A stretch of 64,000 bases of DNA from Batrachochytrium dendrobatidis JAM81 (lineage: Eukaryota > Chytridiomycota > Chytridiomycetes > Rhizophydiales). Shown piece by piece: positions 47,349 through 57,466 of the stretch; positions within the stretch are counted from its first letter, which is position 1, and every line of letters starts with the position of its first letter. Position numbers and translations under genes: made by a program. The notes under the pieces are model-generated. The model did not search any database, was not told where the DNA came from, and was given only the letters and a program-made list of their open reading frames with translations. Where the stretch lies: the NCBI RefSeq assembly GCF_000203795.2, contig NW_006281108.1, positions 315,868 through 379,867 of the forward strand. The letters run 5' to 3'.

Positions 47349-47411
47349 GATTGTGCACAATGGTAATAGAATGTAATCGAGTGTTTCAATGCAGTTGTTT
47401 TTACAGCTCAA

Positions 47412-47997
47412 GACAAAAAGAATGAGAACGCGGAAAAAAAATTATTTATATTTTAAGCCAATTTCATGCTTCATGAACATTCTGATGGCATCAGACTGCT
47501 GTTGCAGTCTTTGAGAAGCGCAGATTGTTCAACTAGCCGTGCTAACAAGTCAGATTGTCGTCATGATACAAGAAACACGATTGATGGATTTTCTATCATT
47601 CAAATCAGCAGACAATCTACCAATACTTGCAAAACAACACGCCAGTGGTGATGATTACTATTACTCAATTTATCTCTTCGTTTTTATACTTTTTATCATC
47701 AGTCGTAAAGGAACATAACATTTTATTTTTCAAATAGATTCACTGGTTAATAGATGCATCTTGTCACCATGCATGTAATAGATGGTTTCCTTGTTTGAAT
47801 AACTCGAATCTGTTTGATCAACATTGATCGTGCCAAGATTCATATGACTGTTGGATCAAGATTTAACGCTCAAATCCTATTCAATTCAGTCAAACAAGCG
47901 CAATGCAAAGCCTCTCCAACACGTTGTAATCCTCAAGTTATTGCAGCCATTTATAGCAATAATTCAGCAATCGTGACTTATTTCAACCCAGCGAATC
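47412..47997. other. Intergenic region with a pseudogene fragment
   Basis: Upstream of the ankyrin gene and of TIM44 (divergent). Contains the degenerate copy at 47483-47616; no other feature. Confidence 0.5.
47483..47616 (-). pseudogene. Degenerate copy of the small helical gene at 41646
   Basis: DNA from 47486 (CAGACTGCTGTTGCAGTCTT onward) matches 41700 (TAGACTGTTGTTGCAGTCTT onward) for over 100 bases with gaps. On the minus strand one frame still reads LVEQSALLKDCNSSLM against LLTQSVERLALLKDCNNSLM of the parent; the upstream DLND segment is in another frame and a TGA lies between, so the copy is frameshifted. Confidence 0.65.
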
Positions 47998-48871
47998 ATG
48001 CCAACAACAAACGCTTCCATTACGCATATCGTCTACCCGCAGCTGCTCAAACTAGCCGTGGCTGAAGGCGACCTTCCTTTGTTGCGTAGGTTGTTGCAAT
48101 CAAAGAACTTGCCTCCAAATGTGCCTGACCCAGAAAATGGATGGCCAATGCTGTTTTATGCTATCGCATGGCATCAGAACGAACTACTCGAGTTCTTTCT
48201 GAGCAACTGGAGTGAAGCTTCTCATCTATCCAAGGTAAAGGAATGCTTGATGTGGTTTGACCGTGGTCTGTGCTGTCAAGATATGACTGCATTAGATGGA
48301 GTGCAATCATCTAGAAACGACTTATTGTCAAAACTACAGTTATCTAGCATGACTTGCCAAAACTCTTGACAAGACCAAGTCCAGCACCATGCTCATCTCT
48401 TTTTATTTAAAGGATTTCAAGGATAATACAGCATTGATGATTGCCATTGAGTATGGAAATATCACTGTAAGTCAAACGTTTGGTGTGTTGATTGCACTCG
48501 TGCGTATCTAATCGAGCCAACATATTAACCATCATAAATAGGCGTTCAATTTATGCTTGGAAAGGTATCCTGATTTGATATCAGCAATGAGCAAGCAGGG
48601 AAAGACAGCCCTCACAATAGCAACAGAAAAGGGTCACGCAGATATGATCCAAGCTTTACTCGAACAAAAAGCTGATGTGAATTCTGTAGATGGAAATGGA
48701 TCTACACCATTGCACCATGCTGCAGCGTATGGCCACACAGAATGTGTAGATATTTTACTGAAACATGGGGCGAATCTACATATTGTCAACAAAATGGGAT
48801 GGAAACCTTTTGACTATTCTTTTTCGTTTGATCTTGCTAGGAAACTCGAAGGTTTGTTTTTGAATGTGTGA
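47998..48871 (+). CDS. Ankyrin-repeat protein
   Basis: Three exons, 47998-48234, 48413-48466, 48542-48871, 206 residues. About five ankyrin repeats, the best being KTALTIATEKGHADMIQALL and STPLHHAAAYGHTECVDILL, with degenerate ones before and after (WPMLFYAIAWHQNELLEFFL). No other domain. Size and layout are similar to gankyrin/Nas6-type proteasome chaperones, but the specific contact residues cannot be judged; a general adaptor is as likely. Confidence 0.75.
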
Positions 48872-49079
48872 CCACTGCATTTGGCTTGTATTTCTATGCT
48901 TTGCGTGTTTAAATCCATCGACTAATTTCAAGTATCCTGTAAACATAATGGGCAATATCAGCAATGATGACAACAGCGTAATTCGTATAAATACAAATCT
49001 CTAGACACCCAATATATTTATTGATAAAAACAATTGACCAATACAATTTACAGTATTGATTTCTTTCAAACGCTGACTT

Positions 49080-51358
49080 TTAAATTTTGGCCGATACAGT
49101 ATATTTTAATGGTGTAAATTTACCCGTAGCTAAAGGCTCAGATTCATCCGTTTTAGGAGATGTGTTGACTCGGACAACTCCTTCTTGGGCAGTGGACATC
49201 ACCAATCGTCCATCTTGCGTGTACACCCTGCCATGAGCAAACCCTCGCCCACCAATAGATCGTGGGCTCTCCATGACGTACAAAAGCCATTCATCAGCCC
49301 TAAACGGTGCATGAAACCACTATTTCTCACAACAGTATCCAGTGTCAATTAAATGCGTTCAAAATACTATGATGTATTGGACATGGAATGACTCACAATA
49401 GCGTGATCGAGACTGGTCAGCATGGTCAGCTTGCGATGTCCACCAAGACGAGCAAGACCATGTGGAATAAGACTAGTGTTGAGCAGTTCATGCTAAATAC
49501 GACCAATACATGAGGTTATAGCAGATATTGCAGCATCTTGTCTACGATCTTTATAGACCTACATCAGAACAATACGCCGCAACACAATGATGAAATGCTA
49601 TACCATCCGGAAGTCTCCCAATTGCTCGCATCCATACCATCTGCATTTAAAACATTAGATTTTACTAGTCACAACTTTTTAAAAGTTTAGTTTTGACTTT
49701 CCTGAATAGGGTCCCTTGAGTCCAAATTCAATCGTCGATGACCAACAGGTCGAATATCAACTGCAATAGGCTGGATTATACTACAATTAAAATGCAATCT
49801 ACCCATCACGCATCTATGGTCATTTAAAAGTCAAATTCAACAGATAATGAAACTACCTGTTCCAATCGCATTTGAATGGTTTTGTGGTATTTTTCAGCGC
49901 GTGGATCTTCGAGCCATTCTCGAAGACGCTGTTCAGTGCTAAATGAATCAATATCAGCAAGTGTCGGTCAGCGATAGTCGTGCTTTTGATAGTTATGACT
50001 TGGGCAGTGGCTTACCTTTTCAATGACTCGGGCAGTGGGACATTTGGCATGTCATACTAAAATCGATAGGCAACAAGTAATAAGATGTAAACAGCCATAC
50101 TGTTTTTTACATCAAACACTATGGTAGTTAAAAAACACAAAAGGATCTCATGACAACTTACTTGATGAGCCAGAGGCGAGAATTCCTCAACCTGAAAGGA
50201 GCACATGAGCATAAATATGACACGGCCTCGTTGCCGGGCAGTCACAGTACGACTAGCGTACGATTTTCCTGTGCGTTTACATTTAGTACATGACTACCAT
50301 TTTACAGCCGTATTCACGTAAAATAAAACACTGAATAGGAGTGACAAAATACACAGTAAACAGTTTCAGTAAATGATTGGAACCAAATTCACTGGGAAAC
50401 ATTGTTTTTTAAACTTTCTAGTTGACTGGTCTTTGTGCTCATTTTTTATAAAACAGCTGAGCGAATGTTTACATTGCATCACCCTTCCAGTCAACCTATA
50501 CTTGTTCAATCTTCAACTCTTCTTTCATCCACCCAAACATTATAATGCAGAGTGATTGGTATGAGAGCAACAGTTGAATTCCGAGTTATGGAGTCTTTGT
50601 TCTCTTGAAAAATAGTGCAGTCAACTTTTAATAGTGAAACAACAGATATCCAACCATTGCGAGATAAATAGCAAATGCTCCATTTTACGTGAATACGACT
50701 GTAATAGCATTTCACATCTGAAAAGGATTAAAAACTGACCATCACGAATTCTGTAAACACGATATATAATTGGAAGTGAATGATCTCCAGCCAAAAGAAA
50801 GTAACTGTGAAGAGACTGCAGTAGTTGAGTCAATATGAATGTAAAAAGTTTTGGTTAGCATCCATTTAGGGTGTTGATTAAGATTAGAATATTCGTTGAA
50901 TCACTCCAGCCAGATTACTGACATGAACTTGAAACTTGGAGTCTACTGTTTTTGCAGCAGCACTGAGTGCAAGACCCACTACCTGCCCACCTAAATACAA
51001 TAGTATTAATAGCAGTCTCAGTATACAGTCAAGGCTGCTTCACTTGCATGCTCAAAAAGTTCAAGTCGATAAGCTTGATCAAACACTACCAAAAACTCCC
51101 CGATTTCCAGCAGGGGTCCATAGCTGCTTGCTCCGATAAAGATTAGAGTCAATGTCTGTATTCAGTCAATTATTCAAGTAGATTAGCATATCCATGATAA
51201 TAGGTTAGAGCTATATAGCAACGACTTGAAACGTGAATACTGCTCTTTCAACATAAAGATGAGTGTATTGAGCTCTAATGCGTCAATTACTTACACTCCA
51301 GGTCAAGAGCAAGTTCTATGGGTGCGACAGTCTGTTGCGCTGAATCTTCCATTACCAT
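49080..51358 (-). CDS. TES1: Acyl-CoA thioesterase II (ACOT8/TES1 type)
   Basis: Eleven exons: 51358-51295, 51155-51090, 50990-50923, 50815-50740, 50268-50162, 50056-50016, 49938-49857, 49770-49698, 49640-49563, 49492-49397, 49319-49080. Double-hotdog TesB fold: [16 protein letters not shown] and [19 protein letters not shown] in the first half, then [45 protein letters not shown] and a final [20 protein letters not shown]. The catalytic Asp of ACOT8 lies in the SLDHAIWFH segment. Hydrolyses acyl-CoA in peroxisomes; the end SAKI resembles but is not a canonical SKL-type signal. The exon 8 to exon 9 join (49698/49640) is off by one base when standard GT-AG ends are used, so one boundary is wrong or noncanonical. 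Intron 4 (50739-50269) holds MITE element 4. Confidence 0.9.
50301..50704. mobile_element. MITE-like inverted-repeat element 4 inside ACOT8 intron
   Basis: Left end TTTACAGCCGTATTCACGTA and right end TTTTACGTGAATACGACTGT then AA are inverted, 404 bases overall. The element lies wholly within intron 4 of the thioesterase gene, between a GTCAGT donor at 50739 and the AG at 50269-50270. Best preserved copy in the window. Confidence 0.75.
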
Positions 51359-51942
51359 ATATGTGCAGATCCGTTTGAAGGTTAAAAGAACTTTGAAAGA
51401 TACAGCTTTACGTTTCCGTGCTTGACAAATGGTAGCTGACAACAGCAATAATAAGTGTTCAGCGCGTGAACAGGATCATCAATTCTCTCCTTGTTGTGAC
51501 CACAATCAGCATGTACATGACAGCAAGTTGTGGCAAACGGTTTTGTTTCAAAACTAGAGGTGATTGCTGCGTTAAACTGTCTCGCTTGACTGTAGGTGCG
51601 TTGATAACGCGGGATTTGGAGAATACCATTCTGTGCTCAGTGTCTTGTAGATCCTGTCCTGAATGTAAACTCACCATCGTTGCTAGACAGAGCAGCTATC
51701 CATGCGCAAACGACAATACACGATTTTTCCAAAAGGTGATCATCCCAGTCGATTAATATGTCAACTAACCCAGCAATTTGATACGAATCATTTCATAAGA
51801 TTGACTGTTTATTATACTGACTCTTATTTAGTACCCCGTTTACATGAATACAGCGGTGAATTATAGCCAATCAAACAAGTATATCCAATGCAATAAATAT
51901 AATGATAAACCTATACAATTCGAGCAAAATAGCAGATTACCA
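51359..51942. other. Region between thioesterase and unknown gene
   Basis: Contains a repeat-family end at 51839-51860. A minus-strand open stretch around 51780-51660 (DWDDHLLEKSCIVVCAWIAA) looks protein-like but has no start or acceptor that I can support; it may be an unrecognised exon. Confidence 0.4.
51798..51860 (+). repeat. MITE-family right end with subterminal stretch
   Basis: Core TTTACATGAATACAGCGGTG then AA at 51840-51860, preceded by GATTGACTGTTTATTATACT, the subterminal stretch seen in elements 2 to 4. A left partner is not found; a partial ACGTGAATAC at 51231 is in the same orientation. Confidence 0.65.
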
Positions 51943-53013
51943 TCATGCAATGTCCATCGAAATATCGCCTGTGGTTGTGGTGGATTGTGATAATCGCCTA
52001 ATTGGCGACAAGACTCGGCGATGAGTTCTTGAATCTGAGTTGCGAATCGTACTATTGTATCCAGATCGATTGGGGGATGGAACTTTTAATCTTATGCCAG
52101 CGCTAGGATCAAATCGAATATTAGGCCTGAACAATACGAGTTGAGCATGTGCAGGATTGAATCGCATTCCTTGGCCTGCATCCAGTTCTTGCCAAGACCT
52201 TGTCAGTAGTACTTTTGGAATACCTCGAAACATTACTTGGCCAGTGGTAGTATGATCGTTGTCTTCCAGATCAGTTTCCCGCCCAGACTCGTCATCTTCT
52301 AAAATTGAATTGAGTATGAATTCTGAAGCTGCATCCTTTCCATTTGATTTATGTCGCTGTACATCCGGCTTTTTGTGAGATGACGGTGGAGAATCTTTTC
52401 TTTGTTTAAGCAATGTGTTGGGAGGCGACTGTCTGACTGGATGCTCAAGTTCATGCGAGCATTCTAATAAATAGTCGGCAGAGCCAAAAAGTGGTGAATC
52501 TGGAGCATGGTGGCTTGGGAAGGAAGCAAGAGTAAGCTTTGACAGTGTGTCTTGAAGGTCATTAAGCAATGCTATCTTTTTACGTGGGTTTAAATCTAAA
52601 CCAGGTGTATCCGAATGGTGCACCGACTTGCTGTTACGGCCTGGATCGCATATAGGAGAATGTTGTGTCAGAGTGATGACAGAGTCATGTTCAATCTCGT
52701 TGACTGCCATATGTTTCAGTTTATCTAGCACCAAATTTGTTTGTATATTGGCATGTGGTATGGAAGATGAATGAGCAACGGAAAGTTTTCCCAGTTTTTC
52801 CAACAAGACTGTATCTTGAGAATCAAGTCGGTCAAGACGACGGTAAGAGGCATTGTCTATCAAGTTGGTTTTAGTTGTGTAGCAGCGAGTGTCGATGCTG
52901 GGTTTGCTGACTGAATTGCTGCGATCCAAAGTATGGTTCGAGTCCAGACTCAAACCATCATCGACATCCATGTCAGCCATGGCAAGAAAAGTGCGTTTCT
53001 TGTTATATGACAT
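51943..53013 (-). CDS. Unknown Ser-rich protein
   Basis: Single exon, 356 residues; a second ATG at 52980 would start at MADMDVDDG. Largely disordered, rich in Ser, Asp, His and Thr, with short conserved-looking islands TLSKLTLASFPSHHAPDSPL, EFILNSILEDDESGRETDLE and GIPKVLLTRSWQELDAGQGM. Repeated Ser-Pro sites (LKVPSPN, LSPIRRLSQS) suggest phosphorylation by proline-directed kinases. No family recognised. Divergent from the kinase gene at 53319. Confidence 0.65.
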   Translation of the reverse strand: MSYNKKRTFLAMADMDVDDGLSLDSNHTLDRSNSVSKPSIDTRCYTTKTNLIDNASYRRLDRLDSQDTVLLEKLGKLSVAHSSSIPHANIQTNLVLDKLKHMAVNEIEHDSVITLTQHSPICDPGRNSKSVHHSDTPGLDLNPRKKIALLNDLQDTLSKLTLASFPSHHAPDSPLFGSADYLLECSHELEHPVRQSPPNTLLKQRKDSPPSSHKKPDVQRHKSNGKDAASEFILNSILEDDESGRETDLEDNDHTTTGQVMFRGIPKVLLTRSWQELDAGQGMRFNPAHAQLVLFRPNIRFDPSAGIRLKVPSPNRSGYNSTIRNSDSRTHRRVLSPIRRLSQSTTTTGDISMDIA

Positions 53014-53318
53014 TACAAGAAAGAGAAGACTGCTTGAATAAAACCGTTTTATGGCTCTTTAAACTGGTTCTAGAATGAAATCAAGTCGAAACAAAACTGA
53101 AGCTTTTGTGATTTTGGACAAAATTCCAGACAATTTGGCCAATATTTCTCGCTGGAATCTTGACTGCTTTCAACGGTATTCCAAGTTGCCTGAAATTCTT
53201 AAACTCTTGAATATTTGGATTCATTCGTTGTTGCCAACAATCGACTTTTGTATCCAAATCATCCCACTTTCATTCCAGTCCTGACAATACTCTTACAGCC
53301 TTTGATTCTACTTTTTCC
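53014..53318. other. Divergent promoter region
   Basis: 305 bases between the unknown Ser-rich gene and the kinase gene. A 70-codon open frame on the plus strand lacks family signal and is probably 5' leader. Confidence 0.45.
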
Positions 53319-56300
53319 ATGGCCAACATTCTCGCTTTGATCCAAACGGTGGTTCCTGTGCCTCTACTTGGCCCAATCATCAATATTGTCGAGCTTATTT
53401 CGACTGGCATTCTGGGCATGAGAGCCAACCAGTTTGCTTTCCGTGCATTTGGTGAACGACTTTGTCTGTTTGTGGTCACTCTCAATGAACATGCCAAAAT
53501 CAAAAGCTCCGATGGTGATGTTCCTGCAGTCATCAAGGACAATATTTCTGCTATTCAAAAACTGATGGAGCAGATTGAGGATTATGTTGATAGACATACC
53601 AGAATGAACGTTATCAGGCAGTTTCTAAAGCATTCTGATATTACTCGTCGTTTAGAACTATTTGATCAGCAACTAGTATCATACACACAGGTATATGGAT
53701 GATTTGCATTGTACAAAACCATACAACCTTTTCTTGCTGATCGTCTAATGTTCATTCGTTGCGTTGTCTATGTGCTCAACATTCATTTGCATTTAGAATT
53801 TGCAATTGAGAATTCAGTTTGATCAGCATCAGATGGTTGCTGAAATCAAAAATGATCAGATGAATACACTTCAAGCATTGGAAAAAATGCAGATTAATGA
53901 ACAGTGAGTGCATTGATTATCTCTATTCAACATCCAAATACCCGCTTTATTGACACTTTGTTTACACATGGTTTGACCCCATTCTAGGCTTCTTGAAACG
54001 CTTGTAGACATTGACCGTCTTGATATCGACGACTTTTCTCCTGAACTTCGTCCTCAAGTTCAAAACCTACTTAAAAATGCTAGAAACCACATCTCAAACA
54101 GATCCACACGAGGTCTCAAGTCAAGTAAAGACTGGACTGTGGAAAATTTCGAGGTTGAAATAGATTATCGCAATCCGATTGGACAAGGTGGGTTCGGTGT
54201 TATTTACAAAGGTCGTTGGAAGGGCCAAACAGTTGCTGTCAAGGTGGTTTCTTCTTCCCACAGAACCGATGCATCAGATCTCATAGAAAAAGAGGCTGCA
54301 ATCTGGTATAATCTAAACGATCCCAATATTGTCAAGCTCTGGCGTGTTTGTGTAAATGCTGATAATCCATTCATTGTCATGCCTCTTATGCGCTGCGACG
54401 CAGCAGCATATATTCGAGATAACCCTCAAACAGAAATGGCGGTTCGTACGTATATTATATTGCAGATTGCTAGCGGCATGAAATACCTGCATGATTTGTC
54501 TCATCCAATTATTCATGGAGATCTCAAGGCCAATAATGTGTTGATTGGGATGAATGGAGAAGTTGCTTTGTCCGACTTTGGCATGGCGTCACTCAAACAA
54601 TTTTGCTACAGCAAAAACCATCACGAACCACAGACTTTTGCTACTCGATGGATCGCCCCGGAAAAATATAATGCCGATTATACTTCAGCCACGCCAGCTG
54701 ATGTATTTTCATTTGCCATGACTTGTGTAGAGATTTTATCGGGTCAAGCTCCATTCCCTGATGAAAAATACGATGATGTGGTTAAAGATGCCATTATCTC
54801 GGGAAGTCGACCGAAACAACCTCCAGGGGTTTCTGATGCTTTATGGCAAATTGTAACAAGCTGTTGGCATCACGATCCAGAACAGCGTCCTACCTTTGGT
54901 CATGTTATGAGCAGGCTTACTCGTGAGCATACCAAGCGTCTTCCGCCTTTTAATGCTGATTCCTTTCAAAGTTTATCCCACATTTATCCAGGTAATTTTT
55001 CGATTCAATACCTTTTCGATTCAATCATCTAGTCAAGTGTTGTTGAATCAATGTTTTTTATTGTTTAGAGCTGCATGAAAATCATTTTCCACCTTCTTTT
55101 GTGTCCAATTCCACTCAAGCTCTGCCATTGCGTTCATCTTACAATCGAGATGATAGAGGCTCCTTTACTGTTGGCTCATTTGCTCCTTCAGCGCAGCCTC
55201 CATCTTACAACTCACACAATAGCTCAGCTATACTTCGTCACAATTCTAAAGTTGACAGGACCGATTACCCAACGCGTACAGCAGGCTCGACTGGTTATAC
55301 AGGACCAATAGATTTGGCTCAAGGAGTTGGCTTACAATTGAATTTGAACAATAGCCAAGCTTCCGAGTTGGTTTATGGTCAAACTATTTATAATGCATCT
55401 AGCTCCTCTTTTGCAAATCCTACTCAACAGCAAAGACAACAATCCAGCTATTCGTCTTTTCAAAATATACAGACGATCGGAACTCCAAATGGCTTGACTC
55501 AATCTGCATACAAAATGTCTGTTTCTCCTCAGCCTATTGAGTACAACACTGTTACTTCTAGCGTGCATCAATCCACATCACCACGTCCATTGGCAAATTT
55601 TCCATCATCGCCTAAATCAGGATATTTGGAGCCTTATGCTAATATCGGGGGTTCGGTACCAAACAGTTTTGTTGCTCCTTACACGAATTCTTCGCCTTCG
55701 TTACATTACTCGGCTTCTGCACGTGGCAGTGATATTGATTTATTGTTACGACTATTTCCTTCCTGGGCACAATCCCATGGTATTACTGTATCAAATTTTC
55801 AAAATATTGTTGATACAGTGAATGAGGACAATGTCAAACAGCCTATTCTCCGTGCTGGTTATGATGGACGCATTCATGAATTGTATGTTTATATTGTTAT
55901 TGTGCCGTTTTGTGGTCTTGTTGATTTAATTTATTGAGAATGCTGCTTGCTTTATTTGGGTGTTTAGGCGCATTTTGAACATGCCGATTCGTAATCCTCT
56001 GCCATCCGAGATTGTACTTTTTGCAAATCTTGGTCACTTGTAAGTGGTGGTTATTTTTAAATTCTTATATGCGACTTTGATATGGCTAGTACCATTCATC
56101 ATCTTTACTTATTGAATATAAATTGTAGGTGGATTGAGCGCTGCTGTTTAAATGGACATATTCCGTCAACGATAGGCAATCTGACTTCCATTACTCGACT
56201 GTAAGCATAATAGAGCTTTTGCTTTGGCAACTATATAGTTTTATTTTTAAAAATGCTTGATACTTTGGATGCATGTGTTTAATTGTTTTGTACTTTTTAG

Positions 56301-57054
56301 TGATCTTACCAATAATGAGTTGTCAGGGTCAATACCTGAATCTATTGGAAATCTACATCAGTTAAAGCATCTGTAAGTTGAATGGTGCCTTTGATAAATA
56401 TCGAAACGTTTGACTTTTCTAAACAACCATGCAGTGATTTGAGTTGTAATAAGCTATCTGGATCCATCACACCATCGCTATTTAACCTTGTCCAACTTGA
56501 ATTTCTGTAAGTATTGACCATTATACGATTGCACTGGAATGAATTTTTGGCTGATATTTCCACCATTGGTTTTAGCAATTTAAGCACCAATAGTTTATCT
56601 GGAGTAATCCCTAATGAGATTGGACAACTATGGAGGCTCAAGGGAGTGTAAGTCTATCAATATTGCTCAATTCAATATCTTTGAATTGTATACTAATTTG
56701 ATTAATTTGCATGTATCACCAATTCATTAGCGATTTGGAGGGAAATAAATTTAATGGGCGAATTCCTAGCGGATTGGGTAATCTCAAGCAGCTCCAGACA
56801 CTGTAAGCAAGATTTGATGTAGTTTAAAGTTTGGTTTGTATAAAAGCTTCGAGTTTGGTGTGGATTGGCAACTAACTCTAGCTTTGCCTTTTGTATTTGG
56901 CATGTTTGTTGCTAGGGATCTTTCCAACAATGAGTTTTCAGGCGATGTTTCACCAGAATTGTCTAATATGCAATCTCTGACTCAAGTTAATATGGACTGG
57001 CATCTTTTATCGTCGATACCGACTTTTATCTACCAACTTCGGGCCATGAATTAG
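53319..57054 (+). CDS. MLKL-like helical domain, TKL kinase and plant-type LRR protein
   Basis: Eleven exons: 53319-53690, 53797-53903, 53988-54991, 55069-55882, 55968-56039, 56129-56200, 56301-56372, 56435-56506, 56576-56647, 56731-56802, 56916-57054; 955 residues, all phases consistent. Residues 1-200 form a helical bundle starting VVPVPLLGPIINIVELISTG with a later FDQQL and heptads, like the MLKL/HeLo-type amino domain. Residues about 215-475 are a TKL kinase: GQGGFG (225), VAVK Lys245, HGDLKANN (Asp338), SDFG (Asp356), APE (383). A 280-residue Ser/Asn/Gln-rich linker follows. The end holds seven LRRs of plant type (DLTNNELSGSIPESIGNL, DLSCNKLSGSITP and so on). No signal peptide or membrane helix, so cytoplasmic or membrane-peripheral. 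Likely a sensor or cell-death type kinase; that function is inferred. Confidence 0.88.
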
Positions 57055-57466
57055 CGTGATTGAATAGCAAGCTAAATCTATATCTACTTTAAGTTTGATA
57101 TTTCAGTAGCTTGATATTCAACTTTTAACTATACAATAAACAAGATCTGTATATGCTAGATATTCAAGAGTGTAAATGATTTATGATCGAGTCTGAAAAT
57201 ATGATAATTAATCACGTGACCATTTTCACAATAATTTGAATATTTGTTGCCGACCATTCTTGTGAACAAACCAAATGAACTCAAAAAACCAGCAGCAACC
57301 GTATAGGCAGAATAGTCACTCTGAACTCGGAGACTCTGCAAATAGTAATGTATGGATTGTGTGCTGATAAAGATCTGCTTTTTAATGCATATGAAATCGC
57401 ACATTGGTCCTGTTATCTGTACTGACAACTTGACTTGACACCATCTTTAATGCGCATATTTAGCTC
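57055..57466. other. Intergenic region, no gene seen
   Basis: About 410 bases between the kinase stop and PRP40; only unsupported short ORFs. Confidence 0.5.

Noticed and set aside
51466..51756. Cys-rich plus-strand frame resembling a small secreted protein
   Set aside because: Opens with GTG, has no in-frame ATG at its start, and overlaps an equally open minus-strand frame.
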